A stretch of 64,000 nt of DNA from Brevibacillus laterosporus. Lineage in GTDB: Bacteria > Bacillota > Bacilli > Brevibacillales > Brevibacillaceae. Positions 18,326 through 27,938 of the stretch are shown here, one piece after another (position 1 is the first letter of the stretch; the number at the start of each line of letters is the position of its first letter). Below the pieces are notes generated by a model. It was not told the DNA's origin and did no database searches. It worked only from the letters and a program-made list of their open reading frames with translations. Position numbers and translations under genes: made by a program. Location of the stretch: NCBI GenBank assembly GCA_007833815.1, contig CP033464.1:2427501-2491500 (forward strand). Reading direction: 5' to 3'.

Positions 18326-19303
18326 ATGATTAAAACCTATTTTTATAATCATTCCGAACAAAAGATGATCCATGATGTAGATTTAACAACCAAGGATAAA
18401 TGGTTGAAATCTCCCGAGGATCTATTATGGATTGATCTGTATGATGTGGGGAATCAGGAACTACATTATATTGCGAAAATTTTTGAGTTCCATCCATTGG
18501 CCATTGAGGATTGTTTGCACGTCAGCCCGCGTGCAAAAGTGGATAAATATGATGACTACTATTTTTTCGTATTTCATGCGCTACGTTATAATGAGGAGAG
18601 CGACAATGAGATTACGACAGTAGAGTTAAATGTTTTTCTTGGACCTAATTACATTGTTACTATTCATAAATCGCCGATGAATACAATTGGGCGTATTGCG
18701 GCTCTAAGCCACCGAAGCAATGCATTTTTAAACCGCGGACCAGATTACTTGCTATATGCAATCGTTGACGGGATTACCGATGAATATTTCCCAATCATGG
18801 ACCGCCTAAGTGTGCGTATTGATGAATTGGAAGACGAAATCTATGAGCATCAGACAGAAGAAATCACGGAAGAGTTCTTGGCGTTAAAACGTACTCTGAT
18901 TTTAATTCGCCGAGTGATCTTGCCACAAAAGCGGATTTTTGCCAATGTAAACGGGCGATACTCCTTTGATATCTCAGAGGAAAATGTTCCTTTCTATGTG
19001 GACTTAACCGACCACTTGGAACGAATCGTTGACTCTACTGAAACGTTTCGAGATTTAGTAAACGGTGTACTTGATACTTATTACACGATCATTACGGGCA
19101 AAAGTAACGAGACGGTACGTATCCTGACGATTATCTCTACCGTTATTCTGCCACTAACCTTTATCACAGGAATTTTTGGAATGAATACCTTTGAATGGAT
19201 GGGGGATAAGGCGGAGCCTGTCATGTTTGTCATTGCGTTCGGTTCGATGATTTTATTGACAGCTTGGATGCTCTACGTTTTTAAAAAGAAAAAATGGCTA
19301 TAA
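18326..19303 (+). CDS. corA: CorA-family magnesium transporter
   Basis: 325 residues from the ATG at 18326; GGAGTGAGGA lies just upstream, whereas a GTG at 18314 sits inside that site. A large cytoplasmic acidic/helical N domain (to ~residue 265) is followed by two membrane helices, the first ending in the family hallmark GMN (FITGIFGMNTFEW). The KKKKWL tail is also typical. CorA forms pentameric Mg2+ (sometimes Co2+ or Ni2+) channels. Monocistronic as far as can be seen. Confidence 0.93.
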   Translation: MIKTYFYNHSEQKMIHDVDLTTKDKWLKSPEDLLWIDLYDVGNQELHYIAKIFEFHPLAIEDCLHVSPRAKVDKYDDYYFFVFHALRYNEESDNEITTVELNVFLGPNYIVTIHKSPMNTIGRIAALSHRSNAFLNRGPDYLLYAIVDGITDEYFPIMDRLSVRIDELEDEIYEHQTEEITEEFLALKRTLILIRRVILPQKRIFANVNGRYSFDISEENVPFYVDLTDHLERIVDSTETFRDLVNGVLDTYYTIITGKSNETVRILTIISTVILPLTFITGIFGMNTFEWMGDKAEPVMFVIAFGSMILLTAWMLYVFKKKKWL

Positions 19304-19394
19304 CCGAAAGGAAAAGAGAGGGACGCATAAGGGAAGGTGGACCCGTGGACACTACTAGAAAGCAGGTAGATGAACATGTGGGAGGTCTTACACC

Positions 19395-20111
19395 ATGGAG
19401 CTAGTAACCATACTTATGCGTACCCTCTTTAGTTATTTTTTTCTCCTACTCATCATGAGGCTGATGGGCAAAAGAGAACTAGGTCAAATGTCTTTATTTG
19501 ATGTCGTCATTTCTATCATGTTGGCAGAAATGGCGGTACTTGCCATTGATCAGGTTAAAAGGCCACTTATGCACATGTTTTCGCCCATGATCCTTATTAT
19601 GTTGTTGGAAATTGGTATGGCTTATTTGTTTATGAAGAGTAAAAAAATAAGACAATTCGTCAACGGAGAAGCAGATGTTTTGATCGCAAATGGAGAGATA
19701 AGAGAAGAAGCATTGAGAAAAAATCGTCTTAATCTGGATGATCTTCTGATTCACTTACGCCAGGAAAATATAAAAAATCTAGCAGATGTGGAATTTGCTA
19801 TCTTGGAAACGACAGGAAAGGTAAGTGTATTTACTAAGCCGGAAAAATCAAATGTTACCTTGGAAGATTTAGGATTAAAGGTAAAACAGCCCCAAAAATC
19901 CTCATCAGGTGTCAAGGTAGGGTTTCCAATTCCGCTGATTATGGATGGGGAAGTGCAGACTGACGCGTTAAATAAAATCGGAAAAAATATACTTTGGCTC
20001 AAACAAGAATTAAAAAAGCTACGCATCCGGCATGCAAATGAAGTTATGTTTTGTAGCATTGATGAGCAAGGTAAGTTTTTTATAAATAAAAAGCAGAACC
20101 CCCGCAAATGA
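19395..20111 (+). CDS. DUF421 membrane protein (YrbG/YetF family)
   Basis: 238 residues. Three N-terminal membrane helices (residues ~1-75, with LLIMRLMGKRELGQMSLFDVVISIML, the family signature) and a soluble alpha/beta domain (~80-230) with LNLDDLLIHLRQENIKNLADVEFAILET. The gene sits next to spoVB as yrbG does in B. subtilis. Members include sporulation-linked YetF-like proteins, but the biochemical role is unknown. GGGAGG ribosome site. Its TGA touches the stop codon of convergent spoVB. Confidence 0.85.
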   Translation: MELVTILMRTLFSYFFLLLIMRLMGKRELGQMSLFDVVISIMLAEMAVLAIDQVKRPLMHMFSPMILIMLLEIGMAYLFMKSKKIRQFVNGEADVLIANGEIREEALRKNRLNLDDLLIHLRQENIKNLADVEFAILETTGKVSVFTKPEKSNVTLEDLGLKVKQPQKSSSGVKVGFPIPLIMDGEVQTDALNKIGKNILWLKQELKKLRIRHANEVMFCSIDEQGKFFINKKQNPRK

Positions 20112-20124
20112 TTACCGGCGGGGG
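20099..20124. terminator. GC hairpin spanning two abutting convergent stop codons
   Basis: CCCCCGC (20099-20105) pairs with GCGGGGG (20118-20124) and the loop contains the TGA of the DUF421 gene and the TAA of spoVB back to back. No clear T run follows on either strand, so it is a weak or bidirectional stop signal. Confidence 0.5.
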
Positions 20125-21695
20125 AAAAACGTACTTAATGGTTGACCAATCCATGGGATGCGTGCTACATCTTGTTTGCCAAGTACCCTCATGGTGACGA
20201 GTAATATTGTATAGAGGAGCATAGAGGCAGAAGAACATATCGCTAGCATTTGTAGTAAACTAGTATCTTTGAACCAATGCTCAGACATATAGGTACTACA
20301 ATATCCGATGGCTAACATAGCTAATCCTATTTTGAAAAACTCGGCAACTTGGATGGTAAAACCAATACCTTTGACGAGGCTAGCAAAATGGAGCATTGTT
20401 ACTAATGTAATGTTTAGATTAAGGGCAATAATGGCTCCATTAATTCCAAACTCAGGACGAGATGTAAGCAGGAACATTGAGGCGATTTTGACGATTGTTC
20501 CAATCAGGGTGTTGCGGAACACGACATGTGCCTGATCTAATCCCTGTAATGCGGCGGCTAACGGGGCTTGAAAAAATAAAAACACAGAAAAAGGTGCTAA
20601 TTGCTTTAATAATAATCCCACTTCAGATTGCTTGTATAAGAGCTGACAGAGAGGTTCTGCAAATACATATAACAAAACAGCGCAGGGGGCACCAATGACT
20701 AGGGTTATACGCATCGCTTGATAGATACGACGATGAACCATCTTACTGTTCTTGTCAAATGCAGCTTCTGCTACAGCAGGAACCAAGGAAATAGATAACG
20801 AATAGGTAAGAAAAGTAGGGAAAAGTAACAGCGGAACAGCCATTCCAGAGAATTGACCGTATAGAGAGGTCGCCTGGATGGTCTTATACCCTGCTAGTAC
20901 GAGAGCATAGGGAACAAGCATTGGCTCCATCACATAAGCGATAGAACCTACTACGCGGCTCAGGGTGACTGGTAGGGATACATGCAATAGTTGTTTGATA
21001 ACCGGAGAGCTTTTTTGAAACAATGCTCTACGGGATCCAGGCTTCTTTATCATTGCTCCCAGTTCACGACTGTTCTTTTTATAATTCCATAACATGTACC
21101 AAAGTCCAGCTAGCTCACCCAATAAGATACTACCAACTGCGCCAACCGTAGCGTAAAGAATTCCGTAAGGGGCAAGTGTCATGGTCATGCCAATCACAAT
21201 TAGGATGCGGACCAGTTGCTCAATCAGCTGAGACAACGCAGTGGGCACCATGTTTTGTTTTCCCTGGAAATAACCACGTAAGACAGCCGAGATACTAGCA
21301 ACTGGTAAGATGGGTAAAGCTGTCAGTAATAAAATGTGTGTTCGTGGATCCGTAAAAAACAGTTCTGTAAAGAAACGAGCACCAGCTACTAACAAAAGAG
21401 AGACAAGCGTACTAAGCCCAGCTGTGATGGTCAGAGCCAAATATAAAAAACGTTTGGACTGCTGGCTATCTTTGGCCGCTTCCGCTTCTGCGACCTGTTT
21501 AGCGATGGCAACAGGAAGACCGAATGTAGTAATGGTAATCAAAAAGTAGAGAAGTGGGACGATCATTTGATACAAACCCATACCTTCTGCACCTATAAAG
21601 CGGGAGAGAATGATGCGATGGGCGAAACCAAGAACCTTGGTCACTGCTCCTGCTGCGATGAGAACCATGGTTCCGTAAAAAAAGGATTTTTTCAT
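20112..21695 (-). CDS. spoVB: stage V sporulation protein B, MOP-superfamily lipid flippase
   Basis: 527 residues with about 14 membrane helices; MVLIAAGAVTKVLGFAHRII, GLYQMIVPLLY and VLRGYFQGKQNMVPTA are hallmarks of the polysaccharide transporter / MurJ-like group. SpoVB is required for spore cortex peptidoglycan synthesis, probably moving lipid-linked precursors. ATG with AAGGGG upstream. It is transcribed against the flanking genes, as expected for a sporulation unit within a housekeeping block. Confidence 0.93.
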   Translation of the reverse strand: MKKSFFYGTMVLIAAGAVTKVLGFAHRIILSRFIGAEGMGLYQMIVPLLYFLITITTFGLPVAIAKQVAEAEAAKDSQQSKRFLYLALTITAGLSTLVSLLLVAGARFFTELFFTDPRTHILLLTALPILPVASISAVLRGYFQGKQNMVPTALSQLIEQLVRILIVIGMTMTLAPYGILYATVGAVGSILLGELAGLWYMLWNYKKNSRELGAMIKKPGSRRALFQKSSPVIKQLLHVSLPVTLSRVVGSIAYVMEPMLVPYALVLAGYKTIQATSLYGQFSGMAVPLLLFPTFLTYSLSISLVPAVAEAAFDKNSKMVHRRIYQAMRITLVIGAPCAVLLYVFAEPLCQLLYKQSEVGLLLKQLAPFSVFLFFQAPLAAALQGLDQAHVVFRNTLIGTIVKIASMFLLTSRPEFGINGAIIALNLNITLVTMLHFASLVKGIGFTIQVAEFFKIGLAMLAIGYCSTYMSEHWFKDTSLLQMLAICSSASMLLYTILLVTMRVLGKQDVARIPWIGQPLSTFFPRR

Positions 21696-21843
21696 AGGGA
21701 TAGCCCCTTCTCTTTAGCATTTACCTTTAAGCTTTTATGACTACACTATTACCATATGGACGTGCCACCTAGGGCATGACTAGATTTTATGTGTGGGCAG
21801 AAACATTCATAAACAACAAGTTCACGTAAAGAGGTGTGGAAAT

Positions 21844-22113
21844 ATGGAAAATAAAGAGAATATGATGAGCTTTATCGAGGTTGAGAAATATCAGGAAATG
21901 TTACTTTTATGTAAAAGTAAGGCAGAGGAATTTCTAATCCTTGGCTACGATAACATAACTCCGGAAGAAGTGTGGGATTGTGTCATATCAGGCTACAAAG
22001 GAGAGGAACGACCAACTCTACACCGTCTAGTTAACGATATTCTTTCTTTAAAAATTAGCAAATATATGAACTATGTGATGATTAATATGTATAAAAATAA
22101 CGGGGTAATTTGA
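21844..22113 (+). CDS. comN: ComN-family post-transcriptional regulator
   Basis: 89 residues from the ATG at 21844, which has AGAGGTG seven bases upstream; codons further upstream in frame lack a site. The helical YQEMLLLCKSKAEEFLILGYDNITPEEVWDCV followed by RLVNDILSLKISKYMNYV matches the family of ComN (YrzD), which in B. subtilis promotes accumulation of late competence comE mRNA. Position between spoVB and secDF is the same as in B. subtilis. Its stop codon is embedded in the -35 box of the secDF promoter. Confidence 0.85.
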   Translation: MENKENMMSFIEVEKYQEMLLLCKSKAEEFLILGYDNITPEEVWDCVISGYKGEERPTLHRLVNDILSLKISKYMNYVMINMYKNNGVI

Positions 22114-22139
22114 CATGCATTTTTCTACAAGTCTATAAT
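22110..22139 (+). promoter_or_regulatory. consensus sigma-A promoter of secDF
   Basis: TTGACA (22110-22115), 18 bases, TATAAT (22134-22139). Both hexamers are perfect. The TGA stop of comN is bases 2-4 of the -35 hexamer. Confidence 0.8.
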
Positions 22140-22215
22140 GGGCATATTGATTCTTTGAATTGGGATATTTGCGTATGAACGCTTGGTATCCATTGGGAAA
22201 GGGGCATTATGTTAG

Positions 22216-23451
22216 ATGATAAAGTGGAGTAGATTTGTTCTCTTCCTACTGGTGATCGGACTCTTAGGTACGCTCATGGCCACTACTACCACAAAAGTAG
22301 CGGGCAATATCGTGCTTGGTCTTGACTTAAGAGGCGGATTTGAAATTTTGTATGAAGTAGAACCGCTTGATTCAAAACAGAAAACAAACACTGAATTATT
22401 AACCGCAACAGCTCAGATGATTGAGAAACGTGTAAATATCGGTGGGGTTTCTGAACCAGAAGTAACGATTGAAAAACCTAACCGCGTACGCGTAAAATTG
22501 GCGGGGGTTACCGATCCTGAGAAGCTACGTGCCTTGATCGGGAAACCAGCTGTATTGACGTTCCGTGATATGACAGGTGAAACGGTACTGCGCGGTACAG
22601 ACCTAGCACCCGGTGGAGCAGCTATTGGTTACGGTGAGTTAAATGAACCAGAGGTTACTCTAAAATTTGCGAGTGCGGAAAAATTTGCAGAAGTAACACG
22701 TAATAATTTAGGGAAACAAGTTGCTATCTTCTTGGATGAAAACATGTTAACAAATCCTACGATAAACTCTGTTATTACAAATGGTAGTGCGCGAATAACT
22801 GGTAAATACACAAAAGAAGAAGCTCGTGAATTAGCAGAAACGTTAAATGCCGGTTCACTGCCTGCTAAATTAATTGAAAAGCAAGTAACCGCTGTTGGAG
22901 CAAGCCTAGGTGATATGGCTCTGAAAAAAACCATTAACGCAGGCTACATCGGTGGAGCACTAATTTTTCTCTTTATGCTACTGGTATACCGTGTTCCAGG
23001 TATGGTTGCAAATATCACATTAACTGCATTTATTTACGTTTGTTTAGTGGTGTTACAATGGATGCATGCTACGCTGACTCTGCCAGGTATTGCAGGCTTT
23101 ATTTTGGCCGTAGGGATGGCGGTAGATGCTAACATTATTACCTATGAACGTATTCAAGAGGAAATTAAAACAGGTAAAACGATTCTGTCTTCTTTCCGTG
23201 CGGGTGAACGTCGCTCCTTGATTACGATCATTGATTCACACGTTACTACTTTGATTGCGTGTGTCGTTCTGTTCTACTTTGGGACAAGCTCCATTCAAGG
23301 TTTCGCGATTATCCTAGCAATGACTCTTATTGTAAGCTTGATTACCAACGTGTTTGGCTCTCGCTTTTTGCTATGGTTGCTTCTTCGTTCCAATGCGTTT
23401 AAGAAGCCTCGCTGGTTTGGTGTAAAGGAGAGTGAAATCGGTGAACTCTAA
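22216..23451 (+). CDS. secD: protein translocase subunit SecD
   Basis: 411 residues. N-terminal helix, the conserved GLDLRGGFEILYEVE motif, a P1 periplasmic-type domain, then five membrane helices in the last third with the RND-type FILAVGMAVDANIITYERIQEE motif. SecDF uses the proton gradient to help pull secreted proteins out of SecYEG. AAAGGGG precedes the ATG by nine bases. Overlaps secF by 11 bases. In B. subtilis secD and secF are fused; here they are separate. Confidence 0.97.
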   Translation: MIKWSRFVLFLLVIGLLGTLMATTTTKVAGNIVLGLDLRGGFEILYEVEPLDSKQKTNTELLTATAQMIEKRVNIGGVSEPEVTIEKPNRVRVKLAGVTDPEKLRALIGKPAVLTFRDMTGETVLRGTDLAPGGAAIGYGELNEPEVTLKFASAEKFAEVTRNNLGKQVAIFLDENMLTNPTINSVITNGSARITGKYTKEEARELAETLNAGSLPAKLIEKQVTAVGASLGDMALKKTINAGYIGGALIFLFMLLVYRVPGMVANITLTAFIYVCLVVLQWMHATLTLPGIAGFILAVGMAVDANIITYERIQEEIKTGKTILSSFRAGERRSLITIIDSHVTTLIACVVLFYFGTSSIQGFAIILAMTLIVSLITNVFGSRFLLWLLLRSNAFKKPRWFGVKESEIGEL

Positions 23452-24376
23452 AGAAAAAGATATTGTTAAATTTGATATTGTTAAAAACCGACACAAGTTT
23501 TATTGGTTTTCAGGTATCTTACTAGTTCTAGGTTTGGCCTCAATGATGTTTTTTGGCTTAAATAAAGGCGTTGATTTTACAGCCGGTACTCGTTTAGACC
23601 TATTCATTAACACACAGTTTAATGAAGCAGATGTCCAACAAATTATTACAAAAGCAGTTCCTGATGTTCACTTTAAAGATGTAACCAAGTATGGAAATAA
23701 CAAAGAATTTGCAACTACAACGTTTACGGAAACCATCACTCCAGAAAAGCTGAAAGAGATTGAGGCTGCTATAAAAGCAAAATATGGTGATCAAGTAACC
23801 AAGCAGGAATCTACTGTTGACCCCGTGATTGCTAATGAATTGGTGAACAAAGCGATTATTGCTCTTTTGGTTGCTTCTGCAGGGATCGTTGTATATATTG
23901 CCATTCGATTCCAATTCTTATTCGGGATTGCTTGCGTTATCTCCATTTTACATGATGCTTTTATCCCGATTGCCCTGTTCTCCTTGTTCCGTCTAGAAGT
24001 TGACTTAACATTTATTGCAGCGATTTTAACGATCGTAGGTTATTCTATTAATGATACGATTGTTATCTTTGACCGTATCCGTGAGAATATGCGTACAATG
24101 AAAACGAAAACCATTGAGGACCTAGAGCACATGGTAAACGTGAGCTTGTGGCAAAGTATGCGTCGCTCTATCTTTACCGTTTTGACCGTGTTCATTACGG
24201 CTGCTGCTATTGCTATCTTTGGTAGCGAAGGCATTCGTAACTTCTCCTTGGCTCTCATTTTCGGTCTGATCAGTGGTACGTACTCGTCAATCTTTATTGC
24301 CGCACAGATATGGGTATCCATGAAAGAACGTGAAATGAAGAAAAAAGGTTTAAAAGCTACTCCTAATGAAAGCTAA
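23441..24376 (+). CDS. secF: protein translocase subunit SecF
   Basis: 311 residues from the GTG at 23441, which has AAAGGAG ten bases upstream; a GTG at 23432 is only one base after that site. NKGVDFTAGTRLDLF is the SecF counterpart of the SecD signature, and TIVGYSINDTIVIFDRIREN is the conserved membrane motif with the charged residue needed for proton movement. Six membrane helices. The start lies inside secD, so the two are translationally coupled. Confidence 0.96.
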   Translation: MNSKEKDIVKFDIVKNRHKFYWFSGILLVLGLASMMFFGLNKGVDFTAGTRLDLFINTQFNEADVQQIITKAVPDVHFKDVTKYGNNKEFATTTFTETITPEKLKEIEAAIKAKYGDQVTKQESTVDPVIANELVNKAIIALLVASAGIVVYIAIRFQFLFGIACVISILHDAFIPIALFSLFRLEVDLTFIAAILTIVGYSINDTIVIFDRIRENMRTMKTKTIEDLEHMVNVSLWQSMRRSIFTVLTVFITAAAIAIFGSEGIRNFSLALIFGLISGTYSSIFIAAQIWVSMKEREMKKKGLKATPNES

Positions 24377-24387
24377 ATTGGATAGAA

Positions 24388-24421
24388 TAAACCGTGGGGG
24401 ACGTCCCCTGCGGTTTTTTTC
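24388..24421 (+). terminator. terminator after secDF
   Basis: AACCG-TGGGGGACGTCCCCT-CGGTTTTTTT: an inner GGGGACGTCCCC palindrome with outer AACCG/CGGTT arms and a seven-T tail. Confidence 0.9.
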
Positions 24422-24456
24422 ATTCTCAAGTTCCATATACTAGGGGAGGAAACCAA

Positions 24457-25386
24457 ATGGAAAATCGTTTAGCGAAAGCTCAGTTTGCCGCCTGGATAGG
24501 TATTGTTGGCAATCTGTTGCTCGCGCTTGCCAAATTAATGGTGGGGGTCGTTGCTGATTCGAGAGCGATGGTAGCTGATGCTGTTCATTCTGCATCGGAT
24601 GTAATAGGGTCAGTTGCTGTCTTAATCGGGCTGCGTGCAGCAGAAGCGCCCCCAGATAGCGATCATCCTTACGGGCACGGAAAAGCAGAGTCGATTTCAG
24701 CTATCATAGTATCTATTTTGCTTGCTATTGTGGGTTTTGAAATTGCTTATTCCTCGTATAAATCGCTTTTTGAGCCACTTGAGCCTCCAGGCATGTTGGC
24801 AGTATGGGCGGCATTGGGCTCGATGATTATAAAAGAATGGATGTTTCGATATAAATACAATTTAGGCAAAAAGTTGAACAGTCAGTCATTAATTGCAAAT
24901 GCTTGGGAGCATCGCTCTGATGTATATTCTTCTTTTGCTGCGTTAATTGGTGTTGGCGGAGCTATCTTGGGTGAAAAAATGGGGATTAATTGGACCGTGT
25001 ATCTTGATCCGATTGCTGGGATTTTTGTCTCCTTCCTTGTACTACAAACAGCCTACCATATTTTAAAAGAATCGATTCATTCAACGTTGGATCATGTATT
25101 GCATGAAGAGGATACTTTGCCGCTACGTGAAACGGTTTTGAATGTAGAGGGAGTATTGCGAATTGATGCATTGTGGGCAAGAGAAACTGGTCACTACCAA
25201 ATCGTTGATATTAAGGTTTCAGTTGACCCATATATAACCGTTGAGGAAGGTCATCGGATCGGAAAAAACGTAAAACGGAGCTTAATGGAGAAACATCAGG
25301 ATATTCGAAATGTGTTTGTCCATATAAACCCATACGATGAAATGGGAAAGTCAAGTGACGAAAAACCTCCTAAGACGCGGGTTTAA
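24457..25386 (+). CDS. cation diffusion facilitator (CDF) family metal efflux protein
   Basis: 309 residues from the ATG at 24457 with GGGGAGGA eight bases upstream; an in-frame ATG-less extension to 24394 lies inside the secDF terminator. Six membrane helices with two paired metal motifs (DAVHSASD in helix II and the HSDVYSS region of helix V) and HPYGHGKAE in loop II-III, then a cytoplasmic ferredoxin-like domain. CDF proteins export Zn2+, Mn2+ or Fe2+ in exchange for protons; the HxxxD/HxxxD quartet (here DxxxHSASD and HRSD) fits the Mn/Fe/Zn groups and I cannot choose among them. Confidence 0.9.
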   Translation: MENRLAKAQFAAWIGIVGNLLLALAKLMVGVVADSRAMVADAVHSASDVIGSVAVLIGLRAAEAPPDSDHPYGHGKAESISAIIVSILLAIVGFEIAYSSYKSLFEPLEPPGMLAVWAALGSMIIKEWMFRYKYNLGKKLNSQSLIANAWEHRSDVYSSFAALIGVGGAILGEKMGINWTVYLDPIAGIFVSFLVLQTAYHILKESIHSTLDHVLHEEDTLPLRETVLNVEGVLRIDALWARETGHYQIVDIKVSVDPYITVEEGHRIGKNVKRSLMEKHQDIRNVFVHINPYDEMGKSSDEKPPKTRV

Positions 25387-25526
25387 TGTGGATTAATCCA
25401 TGTTTTTTACAACCAAATATCATATTTAGAATGATTTTCAAAAAACATACGCTTTTTTGGTTTATAAGAAAGCTTGGCATGCCCTCTATTTCTTTATATA
25501 ATGGATGAGGATTGGAGGGCTGCCTC

Positions 25527-27884
25527 ATGCTACAAGCGAAATCGCGATGGCAACTCACCCCATGTGACGAAGCAAGAAGTGCGGAGATTGCCCAAGCGTG
25601 TGGGATATCGCCTTTGCTGGCACGATTGCTCGTTCTAAGAGGGATGGATACGTCACAAAAGGCGCGTGACTTTTTGCATGTGAGTCCAGAACAATTGCAC
25701 GATCCATTTTTATTGGATGGCATGGACAAAAGCGTGCATCGAATCCAACAGGCGATTGAGCGCCAGGAACCGATTTGCATTTATGGAGACTATGATGCGG
25801 ATGGAGTTAGCTCCACTGCTTTGATGGTGCATTTGTTACGAAAATTGGGAGCCACTTTTGATTACTATATACCGAATCGTTTTAAAGAAGGATATGGGTT
25901 AAACCAAACAGCGTTGTCATACATTTATGACAGCGGTTTTCGACTTGTCGTTACTGTGGATACCGGCATAAGTGCGGTAGAGCAAGTAGCGCATGGAAAT
26001 CAGTTGGGGCTTGATATCATCGTGACGGATCACCATGAACCGCCTGAGATTTTACCTGATGCGTTTACGGTCATGAACCCTAAAAAACCGGGTTGTTCCT
26101 ATCCGTTTGATATGCTGGCAGGTGTCGGAGTTGCCTTTAAGCTTGCACATGCTCTGTTAAAAGAACCTCCGATGGATTTAATTGATTTGGCAGCAATTGG
26201 AACGATTGCTGACCTTGTCCCACTAGTGGATGAAAATAGGGTGTTAGCTAGCTTAGGGTTACAACGATTAAATCGGACACACAATGTAGGCATCCAAGCT
26301 TTACTTGATGTGTGCGGCCTTCAGGAGAAAGAGATTACAGCAGGACATGTCGGCTTTGCCATTGGTCCACGGATTAATGCAGGCGGCCGTTTAGAAACAG
26401 CGGAAGCAGCGGTTAAATTGCTCGTATCAGAGGATGTACAAGAAGCGAAGGAACAAGCAGAAGTGCTTGATGAGTTGAATCGCGAGCGCCAAGAGCTTGT
26501 TCAAGCTATGGCGGAAGAAGCGATTGAAATGGTAGAACAGTTATATCCTGCAGATCAGAATGGGGTGCTGGTCGTTGCCAAAGAAGGCTGGAACGTTGGG
26601 GTTGTTGGTATTGTTGCTTCACGTTTAGTGGAGAGATTTTATCGACCTGCCATCGTGCTTGGTATCGATTCTGAGAAAGGTACAGCTAAAGGCTCGGCGC
26701 GAAGCATTGCCGGTTTTGACATGTATGGGGCATTGACAGCGTGCAAGGACCTTCTGCCACACTTTGGTGGTCACACAATGGCCGCAGGTATGACATTGCC
26801 TGTAGAAAATTTGGATTCGCTTCGCAAAGCGTTGCACCGAATATCACAAGAATGGTTACAACCAGAAGACTTCATTCCAAAAACAAGAGTAGATCTTGAA
26901 GTGGCCTTTGATGAGATCAATCTGGATCTTGCCATCGAACTGGAAGCACTAGCTCCATTCGGTATGGGTAACCCTACTCCAATGCTTGTCTGTGAGGAAG
27001 TTGGACATCAGGGTATGCGTAAAATCGGGAAGGATGAAACACATCTTAAATGTGTCTTGTCTCATGAGAAAAAGCAGCTAGATGCCATCGGTTTTGGCTT
27101 TGCTCCAATTATGGAACGTGTGGCTCCAACAGCAAAGCTATCGGTACTTGGTGAATTGCAGATTAATGAATGGAATGGACTACGAAAGCCTCAATTCTTG
27201 CTACGCGATGTAGCGGTGAAGCATAAGCAGATTTTTGACTGGCGGGGCACACGTGAGAAAGAGAAGAAGTGGATGAATAAGATAGCTACGGAAGAGCTTA
27301 TTACGATTACATTCCAAGAAGCTAATTATCAACGATTGCATTCCTTGCTTACGAGTCAGCAGCTGTCACAAAGCTCACTCGTTTATGTAACGAATGCAGG
27401 AGTTATACAAGGTGACTGGAAAGAAGGATGTCGTTCTTTCGTTCTATATGACCTTCCTTCCTCCAAAACAGCATTGGGGCAAGCCATATCTACGTTGGAT
27501 GAGATGGATTCTTTATACTGCTTGTTTGGAGATGCAGACGAGGCTTTTGAATTGTTACATGTGCCGAGTCGAGAAGATTTTAAAGGGCTGTATCAAATCT
27601 TTCGACAATATGGTAAAATCAACAAGGCTCATCTTGATGCATTAGCTAAAAAAATCAAGTTAAAGCGTTCGATTGTAGAGCGGATGCTTACTATTTTTAT
27701 AGAGCTCTGTTTTATTGAAGATAGCGATCAAGCATATCTATTGCATCCAGAACCGGCCAAAGCTGCCTTGGATACTTCTTCGCGATACCTAGAATGGCGA
27801 GGGGAAGCTGAGCTACACGCTGAACTGCTCCTTTCTAATCATGAGGGACTTGGAAAATATTTGGAGTTGCTTCATCAGCCTTAG
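25527..27884 (+). CDS. recJ: single-stranded-DNA-specific exonuclease RecJ
   Basis: 785 residues from the ATG at 25527 (GGAGGG seven bases upstream). DHH-family core with IYGDYDADGVSSTALM, VTVDTGIS, IVTDHHEPPE and DLAAIGTIADLVPL, then the DHHA1 region with GGHTMAAGMTL and the OB domain. The last ~200 residues form the extra C-terminal domain known from Bacillus RecJ. It degrades ssDNA 5' to 3' in RecF-pathway recombination and mismatch repair. apt follows after 54 bases, as in B. subtilis. Confidence 0.97.
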   Translation: MLQAKSRWQLTPCDEARSAEIAQACGISPLLARLLVLRGMDTSQKARDFLHVSPEQLHDPFLLDGMDKSVHRIQQAIERQEPICIYGDYDADGVSSTALMVHLLRKLGATFDYYIPNRFKEGYGLNQTALSYIYDSGFRLVVTVDTGISAVEQVAHGNQLGLDIIVTDHHEPPEILPDAFTVMNPKKPGCSYPFDMLAGVGVAFKLAHALLKEPPMDLIDLAAIGTIADLVPLVDENRVLASLGLQRLNRTHNVGIQALLDVCGLQEKEITAGHVGFAIGPRINAGGRLETAEAAVKLLVSEDVQEAKEQAEVLDELNRERQELVQAMAEEAIEMVEQLYPADQNGVLVVAKEGWNVGVVGIVASRLVERFYRPAIVLGIDSEKGTAKGSARSIAGFDMYGALTACKDLLPHFGGHTMAAGMTLPVENLDSLRKALHRISQEWLQPEDFIPKTRVDLEVAFDEINLDLAIELEALAPFGMGNPTPMLVCEEVGHQGMRKIGKDETHLKCVLSHEKKQLDAIGFGFAPIMERVAPTAKLSVLGELQINEWNGLRKPQFLLRDVAVKHKQIFDWRGTREKEKKWMNKIATEELITITFQEANYQRLHSLLTSQQLSQSSLVYVTNAGVIQGDWKEGCRSFVLYDLPSSKTALGQAISTLDEMDSLYCLFGDADEAFELLHVPSREDFKGLYQIFRQYGKINKAHLDALAKKIKLKRSIVERMLTIFIELCFIEDSDQAYLLHPEPAKAALDTSSRYLEWRGEAELHAELLLSNHEGLGKYLELLHQP

Positions 27885-27938
27885 AAGAAGAGCACCCAAC
27901 TTAAATTGTTTTTATTCTTTTGTAGGAGGCATTCCTTA

